Source: Actinoplanes teichomyceticus ATCC 31121
Lineage (GTDB): Bacteria; Actinomycetota; Actinomycetes; Mycobacteriales; Micromonosporaceae
DNA: 64,000 bases
NCBI RefSeq assembly: GCF_003711105.1
Contig: NZ_CP023865.1
Span: 1,586,001 to 1,650,000, forward strand
Reading direction: 5' to 3'
Positions 53,101 to 59,526 of the stretch are shown here, one piece after another. The number at the start of each line of letters is the position of its first letter. The first letter of the stretch is position 1. The position numbers were made by a program, and so were the translations under genes. The notes below the pieces were generated by a model, which saw only the letters and a list, made by a program, of their open reading frames with translations, ran no database searches and was not told the origin of the DNA.

Positions 53101-54419
53101 TGCTGCGGTGTGACCCGGGTCGGCTGGGCCGCCGGGCGCGCGGGCGCCGGGCTGTTCCGCTCCTGCGGAGCGGGGCGCAGGTCGAACGGGGCTTCCGGGG
53201 TACGTCCGCCGTCTCGCCCGGCGCGAGCCGGGAACGCGTCCGCGGGCGCCGGACGCGCGCTGCCGTAGGCCCCCGCGGCGGGCGACACCGGACGCGGGCC
53301 GAAACCTCGCCGCGGGTCGCCGCCTTGCCGCGGGTCGCCGCCTTGCCGCGGGTCGCCGCCTTGCCGCGGGTCGCCGCCTTGCCGCGGGTCGCCGCCTTGC
53401 CGCGGGTCGCCGCCTCGCCGCGGGTCGCCGCTCTGCCACTGGTCGGCTGCCTGCCGCGGGTCGCCGCCCATCGGCCGGCCGCCGTGCTGGTCACCCATCG
53501 GCCGGCCGGCGTGCTGCTCGCCCATCGGTGGCCGGCCCGGACGGCCGGGTTCCTGCCCACCCGGTCGGTGACCGGGCGTGAAGCCGCCCGGCCCGGCGAA
53601 GCCCGACGGCGGCCCCTGCCGCCCCGCCGCCTCCGGCGCACCGTGCTGCGGCGCACCAGGACCGGGCGGGACGGCGCCATACGGAACGGATCCGTGCGGC
53701 CCCGGACGCCCACCCGGCGCCGGCGACACCGACTGCGGCCCGAATCCCGGGGTGTCCGGACGTCCCCACTGCTGGGGTCCTCGCCGGTCCGGCTGAGCGC
53801 CCCAGTTCTCCGGGGCCCGCTGTCCCGGCGCCTGCCGCTCGGCCGGCTCCGGGCCGTACGGGCCGTGGCGGGGGGCGTCCGGCTGCGGCATCCGGGCCGT
53901 GCCGGCGGACCGCCCGGCGGCGGGCTGGGACCAGCTCGGCGACACCGGCGCGGACGGCGACGGACGGCCGGGGGAGACCGGGGTCGCGGGGCCCGGCACC
54001 CGGGCGTGGCCGGGCGTCACCGGTACCGACGGAACTCCGCGCCCGTACACCGGGGCCGCGCCGCGCCGCTGGTCCGGCCCGCCGCCGTAGGGCAGCGGCC
54101 GGTTCCACGACGGGTCGTCCCGCGAGTCGCGCGCGCCGCCGCCGTACCACTGCTGGTCCTGCGCCGGAACCCGCCCGCGGCCCGGCGCCGCGCCGTCGCC
54201 TTGCGGTCCGCCCGGCGCCGCGCCGTCGCTGTGCGGTCCGCCCGGCGCGGGTGTGGCGCCGGAGGCCTCGTAGACGGGGGTGTGCACCGCCTTACGGCGT
54301 CCCGGATCCCCGGGATAGCGCTGTCCCGGGAGCGGCTCCCACTCCCAGGTGATCTCGTACACCCACGCCGGTTCGTCGTCCCAGCCGTCCGGGCCCGGGC
54401 GGGAGCTCCAACCGTTCAT
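47193..54419 (-). CDS. Giant repeat-rich protein with TPR and WG-repeat C-terminus
   Basis: 2408 residues. The first 55 hold a Trp-rich motif (DDEPAWVYEITWEWEPLPGQ). A Pro/Gly/Arg-rich part to about residue 950 includes six DPRQGG units (about 330-370) and many PVSGIA units (about 565-700). An acidic Asp/Glu/Thr-rich part to about 1950 includes TEDQTV units (about 1080-1140), HQGAVPRHETAE and PDEPVGDDGEE. A folded C-terminus follows: TPR-like helices (about 1990-2160), then five or more WG repeats (about 2170-2400; WGAVDRHGRIAVQPRYR). No signal peptide or membrane helix. Probably a cytoplasmic scaffold; partners unknown. The ATG at 54417-54419 starts the conserved-looking head. Confidence 0.8.
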   Translation of the reverse strand: MNGWSSRPGPDGWDDEPAWVYEITWEWEPLPGQRYPGDPGRRKAVHTPVYEASGATPAPGGPHSDGAAPGGPQGDGAAPGRGRVPAQDQQWYGGGARDSRDDPSWNRPLPYGGGPDQRRGAAPVYGRGVPSVPVTPGHARVPGPATPVSPGRPSPSAPVSPSWSQPAAGRSAGTARMPQPDAPRHGPYGPEPAERQAPGQRAPENWGAQPDRRGPQQWGRPDTPGFGPQSVSPAPGGRPGPHGSVPYGAVPPGPGAPQHGAPEAAGRQGPPSGFAGPGGFTPGHRPGGQEPGRPGRPPMGEQHAGRPMGDQHGGRPMGGDPRQAADQWQSGDPRRGGDPRQGGDPRQGGDPRQGGDPRQGGDPRQGGDPRRGFGPRPVSPAAGAYGSARPAPADAFPARAGRDGGRTPEAPFDLRPAPQERNSPAPARPAAQPTRVTPQQPAMPPAAVYPTAPGHTSVAPGHRPDGHPGSDPTAPGRAPTHAGQGPSVPGQTPMRGGPGSGVPGQGGQAPGGPVPPGQAGAHPGWASVPGQNPVGPVSGPVRPVSGPVGPGEYRHDDAGWAAEQHVSGMGPAPVSGIASAPVSGIASAPVSGIASAPVSGIASAPVSGIASAPVSGIASGPVSGIAGPVPGVAPVSEAAGPVPVSGIAGPVSGITGPVPGSRPVSGSAPVSGIARPVSGNAPVSGVAGPISGSAPVSGIAAPAGSQGGFQPADPYHGVPSGDIGAAQEYQPEYEEERTRPLDLRRAGQPMRSAQARPMDPAVSGQGDEPTRPLDPRRADAGAYRQAFDPGHAGPAEDSPAQTPGFDPKRATPAAAGYAEAGGPAAGPFRPDDHAGLEDTRRLDLDPRGQAHGREAAPFAPEEHTRVIDPRRPAPAAHGAPEPFEADRSAVGGSPAEPDAAVRGMPFAGADAVGTGMPLTETGPLTETGPLTETSAPGTGMPFAETNAPGTGMLFAEVDTSGTEAPFAEVDAPGTEAPFAEVEASGMGAPLAEVDAAGIGAPLAEAGVPVTAESATQGPIAAPEPQAEEPRGLGWLLSLSGLGAETPVPEISPLAAPEGAATQEAAAKPAGWFAPAVDETVEGETTEDWTVEDETAEDQTVADATTEDQTVADETAEDQTVTDATTEDQTVTDATTEDQTVQHETVEDETHDAGTTEAEDSDSRGADTEINYFPRNDEESATAPPVDAEVVLGGSETDDTALHYTDVDDAAPHDRDLDDAAPHDSDVDDTAPHETAPHETDVDHVALGDAEADDASSSDTDPGDAGSSSLALGAAPLDDAESNDGAYTGAEYSGAETSGPQGSGSDLSAAAIDDADEGAHGATEIRFPEGIDTPESADAQHRAESLDDLHDGGSEWDDVESSGPATDAELSTAESDGVAGGAELGNAEDDTQAWNATAPADAEDHTQIWHEGEPADARDNTEPWNEVEAGADRIDGSHSDDGARIGVDSDAVGTLTRDAQSHTEAGASRAEIERQAAAFGGTSAPVAADATDGEPTVAFARIDASHAEVKDPDDHGARSDFAAGQTQHQDAGSHHETAEADHQGAVPRHETAETDHQGAVPRHETAEVRPPDASGRDAAEVGDRDAVESGEDPRGGLHDEGGGPGVPGPGDGDTAAGPVADGGFGDRGAPGDFAGPEHGGEDVHGVAEAARLTAEMPDPAVTADADVRDAAAAAPPVAELPGVAATGHVAETSPAGPAQEHRPMEAVGPVSGAGHHSHARADEEPDVLPGTDQDFVDAGVPGDGPAPDGAGAPRAGRHERVEGGEHPGRHERAESALPGSPDIALPGSRSATAIEPVAAVLSEAGGVARAPGGHHRTDAEHGSDEEVPAAGAAAPGESETDHVVAASDLSGPEAPAEPGPAGLPAAETEPAPVAPGGDVPDEPVGDDGEEVPDEPVGDDGEEVPDEPADDDGDNIPDEPVDNSDGSTAGEALDARTGEGADDRTADADVRTGKGVDDRAADADVGPIRQRRDQRAPADRRRADPEQILAAYPWMFDPATLRERVDEPDRLWDLADRLSDRLEFAERDNVRAGLLSLRAVVSRVLGELDDALADGREGLRHAEAGGEARTVSIAQARLAHVLQWRGEFDEADRLYAQADSPELPARIRAEIRELAGRSAFEQGRLLEAVNHFERALDLCQGGDPELVERVELALDVISQRSGDGWGPYPRTRDEVLGRPEAPTPLRDDGTGLWGYAAAVEPRYAEVQPFSEGMAWVRRPDAPAWELIGPSGAVLIGADSGYLAVGRFAEGLAWVSRDAEGGWFAIDRTDRIIAPGGFDDVRPFRSGLALVRRGGWGAVDRHGRIAVQPRYRLFATELSNGGPVDGFTGEGLAVVDAGTGLGVVDRTGQPVVPPVHRAVVIHPSAFLIADEAGRWGALDRDGEPLVETRYVERADAIAHVERLRPQVRPVL
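48668..48792 (-). repeat. 36-bp in-frame repeats (PDEPVGDDGEEV)
   Basis: Three to four tandem copies within the giant gene, each 12 codons, with near-identical DNA. Confidence 0.8.
50996..51180 (-). repeat. 30-bp in-frame repeats (TEDQTV family)
   Basis: About six tandem copies built on ACCGTCTGGTCTTCGGTCGT on the plus strand, encoding the TEDQTV family in the acidic half of the giant gene. Two adjacent copies are exact. Confidence 0.85.
52561..52710 (-). repeat. 24-bp in-frame repeats (SAPVSGIA)
   Basis: Six tandem copies of an 8-codon unit in the giant gene; GATGCCGGAGACCGGGGCG is common to most. Confidence 0.88.
53308..53430 (-). repeat. 18-bp in-frame repeats (DPRQGG)
   Basis: Six exact or near-exact copies of CCGCGGGTCGCCGCCTTG (plus strand), encoding DPRQGG in the N-terminal half of the giant gene. 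Confidence 0.9.
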
Positions 54420-54508
54420 CGGGCGTCCCGGCCCGGCGATTGGCAACGCTCCGTCACGGCGAACTCCATCGTGTGAAAAACGAGCCGTGGCCGACCGGGG
54501 AACCCGGG

Positions 54509-54514
54509 TACAGT
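54509..54514 (+). promoter_or_regulatory. Possible -10 box of the ABC-2 exporter operon
   Basis: TACAGT, about 43 nt before the GTG at 54557; no clear -35. Confidence 0.35.
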
Positions 54515-54556
54515 CTCCCGGCTCCACTGCGGGTGTGTGGGAAGGAGATTAGCGGC

Positions 54557-55417
54557 GTGGCCGGGAAGGACGCCAGCGTGCTCACGATCTCTCCGAGCGG
54601 TCCGTTACGCGGCTGGGCTACTACTTTCGGTGCTCTGATCGGGTCGGGCTTCCGGCGTTACACGACCTATCGTCAGGCCACCATAGCCGGAACGTTCACC
54701 AACATAGTCTTCGGCTACCTGCGCTGCTACGTCCTGTTGGCGGTGGCGGCCGGGGCGGTCGGCGCCCGGCCCGCCGGGTACGACGCCGCACAGCTGGCCA
54801 CCTATGTCTGGCTGGGGCAGGGATTACTCAGCGTCGTCATGTTGTGGGGCTGGTCGGAGCTCGCCGAGCGGATCCGCACGGGTGACGTCGCTGCCGATCT
54901 GTTACGTCCGGTGCCCCCGCTGACCGCCTATCTGGCCGCCGATCTGGGCCGGGCCGGGCATGCGATGCTCACCCGGTTCATCCCGCCGGTGCTCGTCGGC
55001 GCCCTGTGTTTCCCGCTGCGGACCCCGACGCGCTGGCAGACGGTGCCGCTGTTCCTGCTCTCCGTGCTCCTCGCGGTGGTGGTCAGCTTCGGCTGCCGGT
55101 ACCTGGTGAACGCGACCGCGTACTGGCTGCAGGACGCCCGCGGGCCGATCATGCTCTGGGTCCTCGGCGCCGGGGTGCTGGGCGGGCTGTACTTCCCGCT
55201 GCGCCTGCTGCCGGACTGGCTGGCGGTGGGGCTGTGGCTGGGCACCCCGTTGCCGAGCATCCTGCAGACGCCGCTGGACGTGGGGGCGGAGCGGGACGGG
55301 CCGGTCATGCAGCTGGGCCTGGTCGGGTTGCAGGCCGGCTGGGCGGTGCTGCTGCTGGCGCTGGCCGCGGTGGTGCAGCGGCGGGCCGAGCGGCGCCTGG
55401 TGGTGCAGGGTGGGTGA
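54557..55417 (+). CDS. ABC-2 type permease, first subunit
   Basis: 286 residues with six hydrophobic segments after a short cytoplasmic head (RYTTYRQATIAGTFTNIVFG). The family is the ABC-2/DUF990-like permease pair that occurs with an ATPase gene behind it. GAAGGAG precedes the GTG at 54557. The stop overlaps the next gene by 8 nt. Substrate unknown. Confidence 0.85.
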   Translation: MAGKDASVLTISPSGPLRGWATTFGALIGSGFRRYTTYRQATIAGTFTNIVFGYLRCYVLLAVAAGAVGARPAGYDAAQLATYVWLGQGLLSVVMLWGWSELAERIRTGDVAADLLRPVPPLTAYLAADLGRAGHAMLTRFIPPVLVGALCFPLRTPTRWQTVPLFLLSVLLAVVVSFGCRYLVNATAYWLQDARGPIMLWVLGAGVLGGLYFPLRLLPDWLAVGLWLGTPLPSILQTPLDVGAERDGPVMQLGLVGLQAGWAVLLLALAAVVQRRAERRLVVQGG

Positions 55418-56210
55418 GCTGCGCGCGTACGCCGCGCTGGCCGGCGCCCAGGCCCGATCGGTGTTCTCCTACCGGGCCTCGTTCCTGGTGGAGCTGCTCA
55501 GCAACGTCGGCTCGACGGTCTTCGACGTGCTGACCGTGCTGGTGCTGTTCCGCGCCACCGACCGGCTCGGCGGGTTCCGTCTGCCCGAGGCGCTGCTGAT
55601 GACCAGCCTGACATCGGCGGGTTTCGCGCTGGCCGACTTCGGGGTCGGCAACGTCGACCGGCTCAAGACCTACGTCCGGGCCGGGACGCTGGACGCGGTG
55701 CTGGTCCGGCCGCTGGCCGCGCTGCCCCAGCTGCTGCTGATGGATCTGCCGATCCGCAAGCTGCTGCGGGTGGTGTTCGGCTTCGGGGTGCTGGTGGTCG
55801 CGCTGGGCATGAACGACATCGACTGGACCGCGCCCCGGGTGTTGTTGATCACGATCATGCCGGTCGCGTCGGCGGTGTTCCTCGGCTCGATCTTCGTGGT
55901 CAGCGCGAGCCTGGCGTTCTGGTGGGTCGACTCGGGGGAGGTCGGCAGCGCTTTCACGTACGGCGGGCGGGACTTCTCGTCGTACCCGATCACGGTCTAC
56001 GGCCCGGCGTTCCGCGGCGTGTTCGCGTACGCGCTGGGGTTCGCCTTCGTCTCCTACCAGCCGGCGCTGGCCCTGCTCGGCCGCGCCGACCCGCTCGGCC
56101 TGCCCGTCTGGGCGGGCTTCGCCGCCCCCGCGGTGGCGCTGGCCGCGGCGCTTGTCGCCGCCGTCGTCTGGCGCACCGGAATCCGCCACTATCGGAGCAC
56201 AGGGTCATGA
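55410..56210 (+). CDS. ABC-2 type permease, second subunit
   Basis: 266 residues, six membrane segments, paired with the preceding gene and translated from an overlapping GTG. Segments such as LLSNVGSTVFDVLTVLVLF and FGFGVLVVALGMNDIDW fit the ABC-2 permease fold. Together with the ATPase it forms an exporter of unknown substrate. Confidence 0.85.
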   Translation: MGELRAYAALAGAQARSVFSYRASFLVELLSNVGSTVFDVLTVLVLFRATDRLGGFRLPEALLMTSLTSAGFALADFGVGNVDRLKTYVRAGTLDAVLVRPLAALPQLLLMDLPIRKLLRVVFGFGVLVVALGMNDIDWTAPRVLLITIMPVASAVFLGSIFVVSASLAFWWVDSGEVGSAFTYGGRDFSSYPITVYGPAFRGVFAYALGFAFVSYQPALALLGRADPLGLPVWAGFAAPAVALAAALVAAVVWRTGIRHYRSTGS

Positions 56211-57154
56211 TTCGTACGAGAGCGCTGCGCAAGGACTTCACGGTACGCGTCAAGCAGGGCCGGTTCCGGCGGGCGAAGCGGACGGTCGAGGCCGTCGCCG
56301 GGGTCTCCCTGACCATCGAGCCGGGGGAGATGGTCGGCTACATCGGCCCGAACGGCGCCGGCAAGTCCACCACCCTGAAGATGCTGACCGGGGTGCTGTC
56401 CCCGTCCGGCGGCGAGGTCGAGGTGTGCGGCCTGCGCCCGGTCCCGCAGCGGACCCGGCTGGCGCTGCGGATCGGGGTGGTGTTCGGCCAGCGTTCGCAG
56501 CTGTGGTGGGATCTGCCGCTGCACGAGTCGTTCGCGCTGCTGCGGCACATCTACCGGGTGCCCGCCGCGGAGCACGCCGCCCGGCTGCGCCGCTGCCGCG
56601 ACCTGCTGGACCTGGACGGCTTCCTGGACACCCCGGTCCGGCAGCTGTCGCTGGGTCAGCGGATGCGCGGCGAGCTGACCGCGGCGCTGCTGCACGGCCC
56701 GCGGGTGCTGTTCCTGGACGAGCCGACGATCGGGCTGGACGTGGTCAGCAAGCAGGCGGTCCGGTCGTTCCTGGCCGAGCTGGGCGCGACCGGGGACGTC
56801 ACGCTGGTGCTGACCACACACGATCTGGCCGACATCGAGCGGCTCTGCGAACGCCTGGTGGTGATCGACCACGGGCGGGTGGTGCACGACGGGACGATCG
56901 AGGCGCTGCACGCCCGGTACGGTTCCCGCCGCCGCCTGGTCGCCGACCTGGCGAGCCCGCTGCCGGACGGCTTCCGGCTGCCCGGGGCGAGCCTGGTCGA
57001 CGTGGCGGCCGACCGGCACCGGGTGACGTTCGTGCTGGACGAGGTGACCGCGGGCGCGGCGGTGGCCGGGCTGGTCGCGGCGGTGCCGGTCCGGGATCTG
57101 TCGGTGGTCGAGCCGGACATCGAGGACGTGGTCGCCCGCCTCTACGCCGGATAG
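56207..57154 (+). CDS. ABC transporter ATP-binding protein
   Basis: 315 residues. Walker A GPNGAGKST, Q-loop VVFGQRSQLWW, signature LSLGQRMRGEL, Walker B VLFLDEPTIGLD and H-loop TTHD are all intact. A C-terminal extension of about 80 residues follows, as in DRI/ABC-A type exporters. The ATG overlaps the TGA of the permease gene (ATGA), so all three genes are coupled. Confidence 0.95.
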   Translation: MIRTRALRKDFTVRVKQGRFRRAKRTVEAVAGVSLTIEPGEMVGYIGPNGAGKSTTLKMLTGVLSPSGGEVEVCGLRPVPQRTRLALRIGVVFGQRSQLWWDLPLHESFALLRHIYRVPAAEHAARLRRCRDLLDLDGFLDTPVRQLSLGQRMRGELTAALLHGPRVLFLDEPTIGLDVVSKQAVRSFLAELGATGDVTLVLTTHDLADIERLCERLVVIDHGRVVHDGTIEALHARYGSRRRLVADLASPLPDGFRLPGASLVDVAADRHRVTFVLDEVTAGAAVAGLVAAVPVRDLSVVEPDIEDVVARLYAG

Positions 57155-57182
57155 CCGGCCGGGGGTCCGGCGGCCGTGACCG

Positions 57183-57740
57183 CTAGCGGTGCTCCATCAC
57201 CAGGACGGCCCAGGCCCGTTCCAGGGCCTCGTAACGGTGCGGGACGTCGCCGGGGAAACTCACGTAGTCGCCCGGTCCGGCCTCCACCGGCTCCTCGACC
57301 GGGCCGGTCCGGATCCGTCCGGCGCCGACCACGAGGTGCTCCACGGTGCCCGGGATGTGCGCCTCGGCCTCGCGCGGCTCGCCCGGCTCCAGCTCCATCA
57401 GGTAGAGGTCGCGCCGCACGTGCGGGGACCCGGTGGCGAGCAGGGTGGCCACGAAGTCGGCCCGGTCGGCGCGCAGCCGGGTGGCGCCCTCGCCGGCGCG
57501 GATCACCCGCACCCGGGTCGGCTCGGGCTCGACCAACCGGCTGAACGGCACGCCCAGCGCCACCCCGAGCGCCCACAGCGTCTCGATGCTCGGATTCCCG
57601 TTGCCCGCTTCGAGCTGCGACAGCGTGGATTTGGCGAGGCGCGCGCGGCGGGCGAGCTCGGCCAGGGAGAGCCCGGCGCGCTCCCGTTCGCGGCGCAGCG
57701 CGGCGGCGATGACGGCGAGCGGCGGCGCCGGTTGATCCAT
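57183..57740 (-). CDS. XRE-family regulator with cupin domain
   Basis: About 185 residues. The N-terminal helix-turn-helix (LSLAELARRARLAKSTLSQLE, about residues 20-45) is joined to a cupin sensor domain (EAEAHIPGTVEHLVVGAG, AGPGDYVSFPGDVPHRYEAL). It is divergent from azlCD and probably controls it through the palindromes in the 70-bp gap. The start could be this ATG or one five codons earlier (57755); neither has a strong ribosome site. Confidence 0.9.
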   Translation of the reverse strand: MDQPAPPLAVIAAALRRERERAGLSLAELARRARLAKSTLSQLEAGNGNPSIETLWALGVALGVPFSRLVEPEPTRVRVIRAGEGATRLRADRADFVATLLATGSPHVRRDLYLMELEPGEPREAEAHIPGTVEHLVVGAGRIRTGPVEEPVEAGPGDYVSFPGDVPHRYEALERAWAVLVMEHR

Positions 57741-57773
57741 GCTCGTTCGCTCCATCGGTCCACTTGTTCGGTT

Positions 57774-57806
57774 TGACGAACGCTCGTCATTCGTTCAGCA
57801 TGACGA
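57774..57806 (+). promoter_or_regulatory. Candidate operator between the XRE gene and azlC
   Basis: TGACGA-ACGC-TCGTCA at 57774-57789 is a perfect 6-bp palindrome, and a third TGACGA half-site lies at 57801-57806, just before the azlC ATG. Overlapping ATTCGT/ACGAAT pairs are also present. Likely binding site of the XRE-cupin regulator. Confidence 0.6.
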
Positions 57807-57809
57807 ATC

Positions 57810-58514
57810 ATGGGTACGGTATATCGAACGCGGGCCCGTCCCCGCGACGTGGCCGCGCTGGCCGCCGCGACACTCGCGGTCGGCGCCTCGTTCGGCGCCA
57901 TCGCCCTGGCGTACGGCCTGCCCGCCTGGCTGCCGCCGGTGATGTCGGTCGTGGTCTTCGCCGGTGGCGCGCAGTTCCTGGCGGTCGGGCTGTTCGCGGC
58001 CGGCAACCCGCTCGCCGCGATCCTCGCCGGCCTGCTGCTCAACGCCCGGCACCTGCCGTTCGGTCTGGCGGTCGGCGACACCCTGGGCCCGCGCCTGCGC
58101 GACCGCCTGGCCGGCAGTCACCTGATGACCGATGAGGTGGTGGCGTTCACCCTGGCCGAGCAGACCCCGGCCGCGCGCCGCCGCGTCTACTGGGTGGTCG
58201 GCGTCGCCCTGCTGATCTCGTGGAACGCCGGCACCGTCCTCGGCGTCCTGCTCGGCGGCGCCACCGGGGACCCGGACGCCCTGGGCCTGGACGCGGCCTT
58301 CCCGGCCGGTCTGATCGCGCTGATCCTGCCGTCCCTGCGCGACCGGGAGACCCGGCTCGTGGCGCTGCTCGGCGCGGCCACCGCGGTCCTGCTGACCCCG
58401 GTGCTCCCGGCCGGCCTCCCGGTCCTCGCGGCCCTGCTCGGCCTCGTGGTCCTCATCCGCCCCGCCGCGCGGGCCCGCGCCGGGGACGCCGTCATCGAGG
58501 AGAACCGATGCTGA
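57810..58514 (+). CDS. azlC: AzlC family amino-acid exporter, large subunit
   Basis: 234 residues with about six to eight membrane segments and the AzlC pattern (VGASFGAIALAYG, VVFAGGAQFLAVGL, NARHLPFGLAVGD, SHLMTDEVVAFTL). AzlC and AzlD together export branched-chain amino acids or analogues. The stop codon overlaps the azlD start. Regulation by the divergent XRE-cupin gene is likely. Confidence 0.92.
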   Translation: MGTVYRTRARPRDVAALAAATLAVGASFGAIALAYGLPAWLPPVMSVVVFAGGAQFLAVGLFAAGNPLAAILAGLLLNARHLPFGLAVGDTLGPRLRDRLAGSHLMTDEVVAFTLAEQTPAARRRVYWVVGVALLISWNAGTVLGVLLGGATGDPDALGLDAAFPAGLIALILPSLRDRETRLVALLGAATAVLLTPVLPAGLPVLAALLGLVVLIRPAARARAGDAVIEENRC

Positions 58515-58816
58515 TCGCCGCCGTCGTCGCGCTCGCCGTGGGCACCTACGCCATGCGGCTCAGCGGCGTCCTGCTGCGCGACCGCCTGGAGCTGTCACCG
58601 GCCCTGCGGCGCCTGCTCCCGATGGCCGCCGCCGCCCTGCTCGCCGCCCTGGCCGGGACCGCCGCGCTGACCGCCGGCGCCGGGTTCGCCGGCGTGGCGC
58701 GGCCCGCGGGCGTGGCGGTCGGCGCCCTGCTGGCCTGGCGGCGCGCGCCGTTCGTCCTGGTGGTCGTGGCCGCCGCCGCGGCCACCGCGGTGCTGCGGCT
58801 GGCGGGCGTGCCGTGA
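58508..58816 (+). CDS. azlD: AzlD family protein, small subunit
   Basis: 102 residues, four membrane segments, with the AzlD-like opening GTYAMRLSGVLLRDRLELSPALRRLLPMAAAALLAAL. Its ATG lies 7 nt upstream of the azlC stop codon end, so the two are coupled. Confidence 0.9.
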   Translation: MLIAAVVALAVGTYAMRLSGVLLRDRLELSPALRRLLPMAAAALLAALAGTAALTAGAGFAGVARPAGVAVGALLAWRRAPFVLVVVAAAAATAVLRLAGVP

Positions 58817-58829
58817 GACCGACCGGCCG

Positions 58830-59459
58830 TCAGATCTTGGCGCCGAGCGCGACCTTCGGCTTCGGCACGCGCATCCGGCGGAAGGTCAGGCCGCGCATGA
58901 TGCCGTACAGGTAGAGCGACCCGAGCCGCTGCTCGGTCTTCGGGAAACGCTCCTTGATCACTCGCTTGATCCGGCGGGCGATGAGCACGCTGTCCACCAC
59001 CACGGCGAGCGCGAGCAGCGCCCACAGCAGGTTGCTGGCCAGCACGACCACCTCGTTGCGGATCAGCGAGCCGACCATCACGACCACCGCGCCGGCGATG
59101 AAGAACGAGCCCACCGTGCGCCGGGAGTCGACCAGGTCACGCACCAGCGACCGCTCCGGTCCCCGGTCGCGGGCCAGCAGGTACTTCTCGTCGCCGTTGC
59201 GCATGCCCTCGGAGGCCTCGGCCCGCTCGGCCCGCTGCCGCTGGCGCAGCTGCTTGAGCGCCTCCTTGCGGTTGGCCGGGGCGGCCACCGCCTCCTGCAC
59301 CCGGCGGCCCGGCTGGACCCGCTTCGGGGTGACCACGCCCAGCTCCTTCTTGCTGGGCGTGTAGCTCTTGCGGCGGTTTTCGACAGACGTCTGCTCGGTC
59401 ACCGAGGCGGTGGCGTCTTCGACGAGATCGGCTGGCTTGCGGCGAAACAGCGGGGACAC
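58830..59459 (-). CDS. DUF3043 membrane protein
   Basis: 209 residues. A basic cytoplasmic half (RRKSYTPSKKELGVVTPKR, KEALKQLRQRQRAERAEA) is followed by two membrane helices (about residues 118-160) and a basic tail. It matches the DUF3043 family (Rv2206 position next to cobT/cobS in M. tuberculosis). Function unknown. The GTG at 59457-59459 lies 6 nt after a TACGCT -10 box. Confidence 0.9.
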   Translation of the reverse strand: MSPLFRRKPADLVEDATASVTEQTSVENRRKSYTPSKKELGVVTPKRVQPGRRVQEAVAAPANRKEALKQLRQRQRAERAEASEGMRNGDEKYLLARDRGPERSLVRDLVDSRRTVGSFFIAGAVVVMVGSLIRNEVVVLASNLLWALLALAVVVDSVLIARRIKRVIKERFPKTEQRLGSLYLYGIMRGLTFRRMRVPKPKVALGAKI

Positions 59460-59465
59460 GCCACG

Positions 59466-59471
59466 AGCGTA
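59466..59471 (-). promoter_or_regulatory. -10 box of the DUF3043 gene; leaderless start
   Basis: TACGCT on the minus strand, 6 nt before the GTG. Confidence 0.5.
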
Positions 59472-59475
59472 GCCA

Positions 59476-59506
59476 AACGGCGCGGTGTGCCACACACCGC
59501 GCCGTT
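59476..59506 (-). terminator. Hairpin terminator after murA
   Basis: AACGGCGCGGTGTG / CACACCGCGCCGTT, a perfect 14-bp stem with a 3-nt loop, followed on the murA side by TTTGG. It starts 20 nt after the murA stop. Confidence 0.75.
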
Positions 59507-59526
59507 GATCGTAATGAAATCGCAGG

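Noticed and set aside
47232..54476. Very long plus-strand frames opposite the giant gene (for example 892, 501 and 895 codons)
   Set aside because: Low-complexity shadows that mirror the repeats of the minus-strand gene. Only the minus frame has recognisable folded domains (TPR, WG repeats).
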